Notes under the pieces: generated by a model | Databases searched by the model: none | What the model was told of the DNA's origin: nothing | What the model saw: only the letters and a program-made list of their open reading frames with translations | Position numbers and translations under genes: made by a program | Shown: positions 26,677 through 34,598 of the stretch, piece by piece | Position numbering within the stretch: the stretch's first letter is position 1 | Layout of the letters: each line of letters begins with the position of its first letter | Assembly: GCA_015062445.1 (NCBI GenBank) | Contig: SUUQ01000004.1 | Location: forward strand, 1 to 64,000 | Direction of reading: 5' to 3' | DNA: 64,000 nucleotides | Origin: Alphaproteobacteria bacterium | GTDB lineage: Bacteria; Pseudomonadota; Alphaproteobacteria; Rs-D84

Positions 26677-27133
26677 ATTCGGCAAAGCCACAAACCATCC
26701 AATAGCCTGATGGGGCAGCACTGGTTGCGGTATTTGCATAAGCAAAACCCGTTACGGTTCGGTCTTTGTATCTAAAATTTTCATATGTACCACTAGCGTT
26801 GCTAACAGTAATTGTGTACATGGTATCACACATTGTTATCGGGAAGGTTATGGTTGCGGCCAGTTTGCCACCCATTTCAACCCATCCGCTGCGATATCTA
26901 CGATACCATGTATGATTGTTATCGGCGGTGGCCTGTTGCCAGGCAATAACATAATCTGCCCCAGACATATCGGTAACCGCATCTGCACGTGCCAATGCAG
27001 TGCCACCAGGTGTCTGACCGTCGTGTACACGAAGTGTGTTGTTCGTGGTGTCAACCGTTACCTCGCCAACGGCACCTGTAAAGTTTTCGTGTTCGGCGGC
27101 CGTTCCACGCCGAAGTTGTATTTGTCGTGACAT
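26675..27133 (-). CDS. Phage tail fibre / receptor-binding protein with Mtd-like N-terminus
   Basis: 152 aa. The first ~50 residues (MSRQIQLRRGTAAEHENF; GEVTVDTTNNTLRVHDG) match the N-terminal domain found on phage major tropism determinants and many tail fibres. The rest (~100 aa) would be the receptor-binding head: aromatic and Thr/Asn-rich, no enzymatic motif. It is the last gene of the minus-strand structural cluster. Confidence 0.75.
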   Translation of the reverse strand: MSRQIQLRRGTAAEHENFTGAVGEVTVDTTNNTLRVHDGQTPGGTALARADAVTDMSGADYVIAWQQATADNNHTWYRRYRSGWVEMGGKLAATITFPITMCDTMYTITVSNASGTYENFRYKDRTVTGFAYANTATSAAPSGYWMVCGFAE

Positions 27134-27161
27134 AAGAATATATTCCTTTGGTTATAAATAG

Positions 27162-27398
27162 TTATTTGATAACTGCCCCCTTAATCAGGGTCAGGTCTTC
27201 TTTGATATCGTCAATCTTGATTTGTATCTGGCCGATACCTGTTTCCAATATCGTTGTCCGATTTTCCAGCGATGTTATGCGGGTGTCAAAGGTTGCGTGC
27301 TCGGCAACAGATAAATCTTGGCGGGCCGCCCAATAGACCAGCCCACCAATGAAAACAATCAAAAACCAACTGTTACGAAGAAAATCCAGGATGTTCAT
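27162..27398 (-). CDS. Small phage membrane protein (holin/spanin-like)
   Basis: 78 aa. One membrane helix at residues ~10-26 (SWFLIVFIGGLVYWAA) is followed by a coiled coil (ITSLENRTTILETGIGQIQIKIDD). This is the pattern of many phage-encoded holins or i-spanins, but there is no diagnostic motif. It overlaps the next upstream gene by 4 bp. Confidence 0.6.
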   Translation of the reverse strand: MNILDFLRNSWFLIVFIGGLVYWAARQDLSVAEHATFDTRITSLENRTTILETGIGQIQIKIDDIKEDLTLIKGAVIK

Positions 27399-27598
27399 GA
27401 CTTGTCCCCCCTGCCCCGTGAAATCAGTGATTCTATCTGACGAACCAGGGCACGTTGGGATTCAAGCCAGCGCAACTCGTTATCTGTGGCATTCGGCCCC
27501 AGGGTGCGACCAACCGTTATTTTCCGCAAGTACTCTAATACCTGCCCACCCGATGGTGTGCCAAAACAACGGGCAAAATTCTGTTCAATTTCTGTCAC
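27395..27598 (-). CDS. Small phage protein, Bbp19-like
   Basis: 67 aa. The pattern CFGTPSGGQVLEYLRK ... WLESQRALVRQIESLI resembles the small Bbp19-type protein encoded after the portal gene in podoviruses. It is coupled to the portal gene by a 4-bp overlap. Exact role unknown. Confidence 0.55.
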   Translation of the reverse strand: MTEIEQNFARCFGTPSGGQVLEYLRKITVGRTLGPNATDNELRWLESQRALVRQIESLISRGRGDKS

Positions 27599-28836
27599 AG
27601 CGCATCACCCCCCAGTATACTTTCCATGGCCGTCATCTGGGCAATCGGGGCAATGTATTTTAATTCTGCATCGCTGTTTAACTGGATTGGTGCTATCCGT
27701 CCACGGCGTGCCAATATCTGTAATCCACGGTCGCATAACGGACGGATAAACTCGTGCAATAAACGTCCATAGGTCGCCCCCAAAATTCGCATCATGTCTG
27801 CATTGCGGGCCATGATTTCAGTGGCGGTCATTTCCTTTTCAGACAGCAATCCCAATCGGTCCGCCAACATGGCATGACGGATGCGTTCACGTAAATCTTT
27901 CAGTATCAGCTGGGATACGTCAAAGTTGGCAGCACTGGTCAATGGGGTCAGACCTGTTGAACCAACTGCCTTGGGGATAATGGCCCCCGGGGTCAGGTTG
28001 ATATTGTTCAGGTTAATCACACCATCATCGTCTGCCTGCCAAATGCCGGTGACCGCAATAGTCGCGTTTTTCAAAACCAGTTCAACAACCTTGTTCGCGG
28101 TCTTGATATCTGGTAAAGCACGCAGTACTGGTCCGCGTCCATATATCTCGCCAGATGCCAATGACCAACGAAAGATTATGTACGGATTTGTTTCAAATGT
28201 GCCACGGGACACAATGTTGTTTTCAATCTCACCACCAACATCCAGCCAGGCCGTAAATTCAGTGTCAACCAAGCTTTGTACCAGCCGTAGCGGGGTTTGT
28301 GAATCATGCTGAATCGCATCACGAACCGTGGCAGGTGGTGTCCAGGTCGGAAAACGTGCCATCACTTCGCAGGCGGTCATCGTGGTTGTGTGAAATACTG
28401 CGTTCGGTAAAATCGCAATGTCAGTCATGGGAATCGCAGTAAATGTAAAGGCAGATGATGAACCAAGGGGGGCCTCGGCCATAAATAGGCATGCGGTCCC
28501 ATTTATCACCAGATCCATATAACACTGGTGTATCGTGGTGTAGAAATTAGAATCGTTCAAATTAGCACGCAAAACAGCGGTCGCAATATCTGCGTTCTGA
28601 GACATTTCGCTTTCGCCCACCAATTGCAGCCACAATGATTCTGGCGGTGTCAGCAATGTATAAATTGATGCCGCCAGATTGTCCGCTGCGTCAGATGCGG
28701 TGGCATCGTACAAGGTGGCCATGTCTGAATCTGTATCGGGCATGGTGTAACGACGGGCTGATTCCCACCGGGCAACCCATGGGGCACGCAGTTCCAAGGC
28801 ACGATTGTACATGGTTTGAAGATTGTTGTGTTGCAT
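27595..28836 (-). CDS. Phage portal (head-tail connector) protein
   Basis: 413 aa from the ATG at 28836, which has a strong AGGAGT site; the longer open frame upstream runs into the terminase fragment. The N-terminus (NRALELRAPWVARWESARRYTMPD-like) and the run FETNPYIIFRW ... GEIYGRGPVLRALPDIK are typical of the T7/P22-like head-to-tail connecting protein family. The portal forms the dodecameric DNA channel. It directly follows the terminase nuclease fragment, as in podoviral gene order. It is a little shorter than typical portals (~500-550 aa). Confidence 0.85.
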   Translation of the reverse strand: MQHNNLQTMYNRALELRAPWVARWESARRYTMPDTDSDMATLYDATASDAADNLAASIYTLLTPPESLWLQLVGESEMSQNADIATAVLRANLNDSNFYTTIHQCYMDLVINGTACLFMAEAPLGSSSAFTFTAIPMTDIAILPNAVFHTTTMTACEVMARFPTWTPPATVRDAIQHDSQTPLRLVQSLVDTEFTAWLDVGGEIENNIVSRGTFETNPYIIFRWSLASGEIYGRGPVLRALPDIKTANKVVELVLKNATIAVTGIWQADDDGVINLNNINLTPGAIIPKAVGSTGLTPLTSAANFDVSQLILKDLRERIRHAMLADRLGLLSEKEMTATEIMARNADMMRILGATYGRLLHEFIRPLCDRGLQILARRGRIAPIQLNSDAELKYIAPIAQMTAMESILGGDAL

Positions 28837-28870
28837 AAAAAGACTCCTTTGGATAAAAAAGTTTTGGTTG

Positions 28871-29740
28871 TTAAACTGTAAATTCAGTGTTTGCAGAAAA
28901 TGTCCGGTTGCCGCCCGACGTTGGACGAATAACTGTTGGGGGCTGGGCAATCGCACCGGCAACTGCGTCCAGACCGTCATCATGAATCCCAGAGACACCA
29001 ATCGGTGACCATCCCAACATTTCTGATAAAAATGGGGTCTGGCGAATGCGCATGTGCGCATGCAGACGACCAGTCGATAAAACAGGTTCAATCGCAGATA
29101 ATATACGGTCGGATTTCGATTTGCTGTTCTGGATTTTTGTTATGCGTATCGAAAAACCACGGGACATGGCACAGTTGCGCATAATATCAGGCAGACCGCC
29201 CCCAATGCCGTTGGTCTCAATGACAATGTTATGCAGATTGCGCCGCGACATAAATTCCAGCACCTGGTCACACTGATTGGATAACGGGTATTGTTCTGTG
29301 TCGGATACAGTCATGTACAATATGTCATGAATAAAAATATGACGTGTCTGGTCATCACGATACAGCAATACACAGGCACTGCTGTCACGATTGCGACGAC
29401 CAGATGATGGATCCCAATATAATACACAGCCCGTTATACTGTGCCCCCCAAGTCGTGCCATGTGCATATCAATTTCATCGTCATAAAATATTAAACCGCC
29501 AGGGTCCAGACGAGTGCGCTGGGGCGGAATAAATTCCAACAGCATTTGTGATGAAAAATGCCGATGACCAACAATTTCGCGTATCTGTTCAATCCGTGAC
29601 AGTGGAAATAACTGGGGCCAGGCAGGTGTGCCGTCCGCACTAACTATCGGAATTTTCAAGACTTTGTACCCAGACAAAAAAGGCATTGAAAAAGCATTTT
29701 TTTCATATACTATGGGCATTGAAGAAAAGGATTGCGACAT
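28871..29740 (-). pseudogene. Terminase large subunit, C-terminal (nuclease) half, detached
   Basis: The real homology starts near residue 24 (SGYKVLKIP); the first ~23 codons read the inserted DNA. It contains PAWPQLFP, an RNase H-like nuclease core with acidic residues in YWDPSSGRRNRDSS, IVIETNGIGG and HDDGLDAVAG, and ends 34 bp before the portal start. The ATPase half lies 3.4 kb away at 33050-33670 and ends at the matching point (IYQTG). Possible starts inside the insert (for example 29686) lack a good ribosome site. It may be dead, or may work as a split protein. Confidence 0.8.
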
Positions 29741-31304
29741 GGATTTTACCCCTAAGACTTTACCAACAAATTTAGAAGCAGAACAGGCCGTGTTGGCCGC
29801 CGTGCTGATGAAAAACCGGGCATTGGAACAGGTGGGCGAATTCTTGAATGCAAAGCACTTTTCGCACCCCGCACACCAGGAAATTTATAAACTGGCGGAA
29901 CGACAGTTCGCCGCAGGCATTCCGTTCGATATTATTACGGCAAAAAACTATCTGGACCAGCAAGGTGTGCTGGAATCCGTGGGCGGTGTCGAATATCTTA
30001 GCCGACTGGCCAGCGCAGGAACAACAGTCGTAAATGTCGAACAATATGGACGTATCGTTTATGAAAACGCAATGCGACGCGATTTAATCGCATTGGGACA
30101 AGAAATCACAGACCAGGCATTTATCGAAGACCTGGATAATCCTGTGTCACGACAAATCGAAATCGCAGAACAAAAACTGTTCGATATGGCAACAACAGGT
30201 ACGTCTGAACGTGAAATCACGTCAATTTCAACGGCACTGGCCGCCGCAATGAGCGAAGCGGAAATCGCATACAAGGCAGATGGACAATTGTCTGGGTTGA
30301 CAACCGGACTGAACGCACTGGACACATCAATCAGTGGACTGCACCATTCGGACCTGATTATTATCGCCGGACGACCTGCGATGGGAAAAACAACACTGGC
30401 AATGAATATCGCATTTAATGCGGCAAATGCAATCGCACATGGACGTGCCAATAAAAACTATAAAGGGGCAGTCGTATTCTTTAGTTTGGAAATGTCCGCA
30501 TCCCAGTTGGCGGCACGTGTGCTGTCATCGCAATCCAGGGTCAAGGCATCTTCAATGCGTGAAGGTACACTGACAGACGAAGACTTTCTGAAAATGTCCC
30601 AATATTCTGCTGCAATTGGTCAGGTGCCACTGTTTATCGATGATACACCGGGGATGTCTGTGCCAATGATGCGTACACGTACACGAAGACTGGCACGCAA
30701 ACACGGTGGTATTGCATTAATCGTTATCGACTATCTGCAGCTGATGACATCGCCAGGTGGAAAACACAGCGATAATCGTGTGCAGGAAATTTCTGAAATT
30801 ACCCGTGGACTGAAAATGCTGGCCAAGGAACTGGATGTGCCGGTTATCGCCCTGTCCCAGTTGTCACGTAGTGTGGAATCACGTGATGATAAACGACCGA
30901 TGCTGTCCGATTTGCGTGAATCTGGATCAATCGAACAAGATGCTGACATCGTTATGTTTACGTATCGTGAAGAATACTATCTGCAAAATCGTGACCCAAA
31001 TGAACGAATCTCGAATAATACAAATGATAAAATGCATGATTCGTGGCAGTCCAGAATGGATAAAGCACGCGGCAAGGCAGATATTATTATCGGAAAAAAC
31101 CGCCATGGACGACCAGAAACCGTCAGAACGGCATTCTTTGGTGATTTCAGCTTGTTCGATAACCTGGAAGAATTCGAGGCACGTGGTGAAAATGAGTTCG
31201 CACAACCCGCACCAACAATTTCAGCAGCCAGCATGGTAAATGATGCAGATGCAATGCCAACCGCAATCGATGCAGATGCAATTCCAGACGATATGCCATT
31301 GTAA
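29739..31304 (+). CDS. dnaB: Replicative DNA helicase DnaB
   Basis: 521 aa. Start MDFTPKTLPTNLEAEQ at 29739, eight bases after AAGGA. An N-terminal collar domain is followed by a RecA-like core: Walker A AGRPAMGKTT, Walker B VIDYLQLM, the arginine-finger region (RESGSIEQDADIV) and IIGKNRHGRPETV. Full length without an intein. The sequence looks like a host chromosomal DnaB rather than a phage one (inference). It may be the cell's only copy, although it sits inside a phage gene. A poor promoter-like pair (TTGAAA and TATACT with only 14 bp) lies upstream. Confidence 0.95.
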   Translation: MDFTPKTLPTNLEAEQAVLAAVLMKNRALEQVGEFLNAKHFSHPAHQEIYKLAERQFAAGIPFDIITAKNYLDQQGVLESVGGVEYLSRLASAGTTVVNVEQYGRIVYENAMRRDLIALGQEITDQAFIEDLDNPVSRQIEIAEQKLFDMATTGTSEREITSISTALAAAMSEAEIAYKADGQLSGLTTGLNALDTSISGLHHSDLIIIAGRPAMGKTTLAMNIAFNAANAIAHGRANKNYKGAVVFFSLEMSASQLAARVLSSQSRVKASSMREGTLTDEDFLKMSQYSAAIGQVPLFIDDTPGMSVPMMRTRTRRLARKHGGIALIVIDYLQLMTSPGGKHSDNRVQEISEITRGLKMLAKELDVPVIALSQLSRSVESRDDKRPMLSDLRESGSIEQDADIVMFTYREEYYLQNRDPNERISNNTNDKMHDSWQSRMDKARGKADIIIGKNRHGRPETVRTAFFGDFSLFDNLEEFEARGENEFAQPAPTISAASMVNDADAMPTAIDADAIPDDMPL

Positions 31305-31320
31305 TGCAATTATTTTGCTT

Positions 31321-31375
31321 GCACCTGAATTAAAAATTGACTATTATTTTGTCAAGAAATAATTAGTTCAGGAGT
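31321..31375 (+). promoter_or_regulatory. Promoter and putative operator of the double-HTH regulator
   Basis: TTGACT (31337-31342), 17 bp, TAATTA (31360-31365). The promoter is bracketed by imperfect inverted repeats, TGCACCTGAA on the left and TTCAGGAGTGCA on the right. The right half overlaps the Shine-Dalgarno AGGAG. This is a good candidate for autoregulation by the regulator it precedes. Confidence 0.55.
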
Positions 31376-31380
31376 GCATT

Positions 31381-32388
31381 ATGGCCCAAGAAGAAATTAT
31401 CTTTCCAAATAATATACGCAATATCCGCCTGGCCAAGGGGATGAAAATGACAGATTTGGCACGGCGGTCGGATTTATCACTGTCGGCAATTTCAAAAATC
31501 GAAAAAGGTGTCCGCAGATTAAATCAGAAACAATTGCTGAATATCTGCAATATTTTGGGCTGTAAATTGTCAGATATTTTCATCAAAGAATCTGATAATG
31601 TCGCACGTCAATGGCAATCAGAAATTAAACGCAGACTGAATGATAACGAAAACAGTGGGTTAAAGGTTTTTGGCAGTGGACTGCGTAAAATCAGACAACA
31701 GTCTGGCAAAACAATCGCACAGGCCGCAAAAGATGCGGGTATGACACTGTCTGTTTATCATAAAATCGAAGTCGGTCAACGTGAAATATACAAAACTGAA
31801 ATCGAACCGTTGGCACAGTCGTTTGCACTGAAAACAAACGAACTGTTTGATAAAATTGCCAATCTGTATAAGTCAGGTGAACTGAACAAGCATATCAGCA
31901 AAGTAAAGGAACGGGTCAAGTCTGTGCTGGTGCCGGGAAATCCACTGTCGGGCATCGATATGCAGGGCAGTTTGTATGGGGCAAAGTTGTATGACAGTGC
32001 ACGCAGAAAACTGGTGCCGGTGTTCGGAACACCGTCTGGCAAGTCAATCGCATTTACAAAGTCTGACAAGACAATGATTATCGCACCAATGATGCTGGAA
32101 GGACGCAAGGGTATATATGCCGTTATCCCAAATTCTAGGCGGTTGGGTGGTTTCATCCCAGAAAAATCGTACGTCTTTGCAGATGCATTGACCCCTGCAA
32201 AACCAGGCGATTTGGCGGTATGTATATTTGAAGATTTTGATACAATGGATTCTGATAAGTCTGTTAATGCACATATTGCACTCGTTAAACAAGATGCCAA
32301 AGGAAATGTTTGGGCACATGTCGCAGGACCAGAAGAAAAAATTATGCCAAAAACAATGCACAAGGTTGTTATGGTCGTAATGGAATAA
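31381..32388 (+). CDS. Double-HTH regulator with S24-like domain lacking the catalytic serine
   Basis: 335 aa. HTH 1 at residues ~9-63 (IRNIRLAKGMKMTDLARRSDLSLSAISKIE) and HTH 2 at ~101-155 (LRKIRQQSGKTIAQAAKDAGMT). The C-terminal half aligns with the S24/LexA-type domain of alphaproteobacterial phage-type repressors (PVFGTPSG ... YAVIP ... PAKPGD ... IALVK). The place of the GDSMEP motif reads SRRLGG, so the expected Ser is replaced while the Lys is kept; self-cleavage is unlikely. It is probably a dimeric repressor or sensor. Neighbour to dnaB and an unknown gene, all co-oriented. Confidence 0.8.
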   Translation: MAQEEIIFPNNIRNIRLAKGMKMTDLARRSDLSLSAISKIEKGVRRLNQKQLLNICNILGCKLSDIFIKESDNVARQWQSEIKRRLNDNENSGLKVFGSGLRKIRQQSGKTIAQAAKDAGMTLSVYHKIEVGQREIYKTEIEPLAQSFALKTNELFDKIANLYKSGELNKHISKVKERVKSVLVPGNPLSGIDMQGSLYGAKLYDSARRKLVPVFGTPSGKSIAFTKSDKTMIIAPMMLEGRKGIYAVIPNSRRLGGFIPEKSYVFADALTPAKPGDLAVCIFEDFDTMDSDKSVNAHIALVKQDAKGNVWAHVAGPEEKIMPKTMHKVVMVVME

Positions 32389-32424
32389 TTCCAATGCACT
32401 AACACATGCCAGGAGAGAGCAATC

Positions 32425-33066
32425 ATGAATACAAAATCCAGTGTAACCGCATTAAAGTTGGTCAATCTGTATCGCCAGGAACATGTTATCATTGGTGGCT
32501 GGGCGGCGGTGAACGCAGTGCTGGTCAACGAAGCAACTGATGACGTAATCAACGAATTGCAAAACCTGCCAACAGGAAAAATGCTGATACGACATATCGA
32601 AAATTTACGCAGTGGCAAAACACCAATGGATTCAATTGAACCAGAACTGATGCCGTACGGCGGACAAATGCAAGATGCATCAATGCCGTCTGTTGAACTG
32701 ACTGATAATCAGTGGCAGGAACTGGAATACGGATTCGAAAACTTTACCCCAGATCAGGCGGGACTGAAAATGTTTACATCACTGGGGGTGGTGCAGCAGT
32801 TTGGCCCAGAATGGATTACAGCAATCCGTGACGCAATCGCACAAAAACCATATCTGATGGACAGGTGGAACGTCATTAATCAGACATACAATGCATACAA
32901 ACTGTGGGATACCGCAAACGAAATAATCGCAAATCCAATTTCTGAACGAGAACGGGCCCAGGTGCAGGCAGACATGCCAGAATACGAAACATATTTACCA
33001 ATGTTTGGCGAAACAGGAATGCAACTGCTAGAAAAACTGCGCACCGTTATCAGCAGCTTGAACTGA
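32425..33066 (+). CDS. Protein of unknown function next to the regulator
   Basis: 213 aa with a strong AGGAGAG site. Soluble, helical, acidic, no signal peptide and no motif I recognise. The N-terminus (VTALKLVNLYRQEHVIIGGWAAVNAV) and a C-terminal helical stretch (SERERAQVQADMPEYETYLP) are the most distinctive parts. Its last codons overlap the end of the terminase ATPase fragment on the other strand. It could be a partner of the double-HTH regulator (inference from position only). Confidence 0.7.
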   Translation: MNTKSSVTALKLVNLYRQEHVIIGGWAAVNAVLVNEATDDVINELQNLPTGKMLIRHIENLRSGKTPMDSIEPELMPYGGQMQDASMPSVELTDNQWQELEYGFENFTPDQAGLKMFTSLGVVQQFGPEWITAIRDAIAQKPYLMDRWNVINQTYNAYKLWDTANEIIANPISERERAQVQADMPEYETYLPMFGETGMQLLEKLRTVISSLN

Positions 33067-33670
33067 TTCCAGGGGAACCTGTTTGGTATATCGTGTCATG
33101 GGTATGCGGTGTGCCAATGTAAATCATTGCACCAGTTGGCGATAAAATAAAATCCAATTCACGTAATCTGTCACGTAGGTTTTCACGCTTTTGCGGGGTG
33201 TTTGAAGTGTTAGGAACTTCGACATCGTCGCAAATAATCAGGTCTGCACGCATACCGGTGATATTACCGTGAATTCCCTGGCATATTACAGATGGTTCAC
33301 GAATGCCAATCGGACGGTTCACAGTGATGCGCCCCATCGCCCATTCTTTCTTGCTGGACGGTATCAGGGACGAACACCAGGGATGATTTTCCAAGATATG
33401 CCGAATGTGTGATACCATACGTGTCGACAACCCTGATTCCGCAGACAGAATCAATATGCGGGTTTGGGGATGCATATATAATACACATGCTGCAAAAATC
33501 CCAACAACTGTCGATTTGCCTGAATGACGAAATGCCATCAGTAATCCACGATGTGGCGCATCGCACAGCACACTGTACAGAAATTCCAATATCTGTTTGT
33601 GATGACTGGGGGTCTGCAATCCCAATGTGCGATTCCATTCGTCCAAAAATTCATAAAATACCGTAATCAT
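33050..33670 (-). pseudogene. Terminase large subunit, N-terminal (ATPase) half, detached
   Basis: 206 aa. The packaging ATPase core: Walker A-like AFRHSGKST, an adenine-binding/coupling region (ILILSAESGLSTRMV), Walker B LIICDDVEV, motif III IYIGTPHTHDTIY. The frame then ends with eight unrelated codons (SPGISSSC). A complete TerL would continue into the nuclease found at 28871-29670. It starts at the ATG of 33670, overlapping the tail-fibre gene by 20 bp. It keeps an intact frame and may still make a free ATPase domain. Confidence 0.85.
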
Positions 33671-34202
33671 CACGATTTTCGTTCGGTGCAGGTTCTGTTA
33701 TGTGCCCGTAATCATTTATTAATTTTGGCAATGCATTTTCCAATACACTGACCAAATTGCGATATAACCCCAACACCGCACCACCAGATAATTTGTCACT
33801 GATGACAGAATGAGTATAATCAATCAGCGATTTTATATTGTCGTGGCGATTGGCCCATTCAGATAAATCAATGTTCACAGAATGTAAATCTTGGAATGCA
33901 GACAACAGAAAATTAAAGTCTGAATTCAAATCTTCGGGGTCAATCTGGGCGGTGGGCTGGTAATCAATCGTACGGGATAATGATATTTGACGAAAGATGT
34001 CTATTCTGGTATCCGCAACAGGCGCAATATCAAAAACAATATTGCCACCAGAAAAGTCTGCATTTGGCATAACAGAATAATTAATACCAGAAGTATTTGT
34101 ACTGTCATTTATCGCAACATGAATGTCCGCTGTTTGAAAAAACGGAAAGCGAAATGCAAACTCGGTCGTGGTGCCGTCTGCAATATAAGTTATTTTATAC
34201 AT
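33651..34202 (-). CDS. Phage tail fibre protein, T7 gp17-like N-terminal domain
   Basis: 183 aa. The start YKITYIADGTTTEFAFRFPF, with IDIFRQISLSRTIDY, is the typical attachment domain by which T7-type tail fibres bind the tail. The rest is a short helical extension (HDNIKSLIDYTHSV); there is no receptor-binding head, so another protein, perhaps the Mtd-like one at 26675-27133, may supply specificity. Confidence 0.8.
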   Translation of the reverse strand: MYKITYIADGTTTEFAFRFPFFQTADIHVAINDSTNTSGINYSVMPNADFSGGNIVFDIAPVADTRIDIFRQISLSRTIDYQPTAQIDPEDLNSDFNFLLSAFQDLHSVNIDLSEWANRHDNIKSLIDYTHSVISDKLSGGAVLGLYRNLVSVLENALPKLINDYGHITEPAPNENRDDYGIL

Positions 34203-34226
34203 TGTTTAATCCCCCTGCCCTTGTGT

Positions 34227-34574
34227 CTAGCCAACTAAATCGTCAAATCTGGACAAGATTGAACGTAATAAGTTGGGACGTTTTGCCTTGGTTTGTTTTA
34301 ATTTCTTTAGATTATTTCGCTCTTTTTCTGAATACGGTGCCGCAGTTTCAGATTTTAACCGCCGCAGAACCGTGCCTGCGGTAATGCCAGATGCAGATGC
34401 ACCAGATGCACCATACTTGGCACGTTGGGTTGCCAAAACTTTCTTTATCAGGTTGGTCTTTTCTGCACGATCTGCAGCCATTTGTGCCAAAATTTCTTGA
34501 CGTTGGTTCTTGGATTCTTTCTTGGCATCTTTGTAATCCAATATTTCTGTTACGTCAGATACAAGTTGTCCCAT
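34227..34574 (-). CDS. Phage virion-associated protein of unknown role
   Basis: 115 aa, very basic and helical (DAKKESKNQRQEILAQMAADRAEKTNLIKK), with a Gly/Ala/Ser-rich hinge (YGASGASASGITAGT) and a Lys/Arg-rich end. It lies between tail-tube and tail-fibre genes, where internal virion or ejection proteins are usually encoded. No function is assigned. Confidence 0.6.
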   Translation of the reverse strand: MGQLVSDVTEILDYKDAKKESKNQRQEILAQMAADRAEKTNLIKKVLATQRAKYGASGASASGITAGTVLRRLKSETAAPYSEKERNNLKKLKQTKAKRPNLLRSILSRFDDLVG

Positions 34575-34598
34575 TTGTTTTTTCCTTTGTTTTTGTTG

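Larger units (their letters stand above)
29672..33078. other. 3.4-kb dnaB-regulator segment splitting the terminase gene
   Basis: Left edge near 29670: the minus-strand terminase frame changes from insert sequence to SGYKVLKIP. Right edge near 33078: the frame changes from IYQTG to eight unrelated codons and a stop. Joining the edges restores a continuous terminase (IYQTG-YKVLKIP), with only GG/GGT shared at the joints. All three genes inside are on the plus strand, opposite to the phage genes. No terminal inverted repeats, transposase or integrase were found. Confidence 0.75.

Noticed and set aside
29628-29738. Longer DnaB start at 29628
   Set aside because: The added N-terminus is unlike DnaB and part of it reads back through the terminase fragment; the ATG at 29739 has a proper ribosome site.
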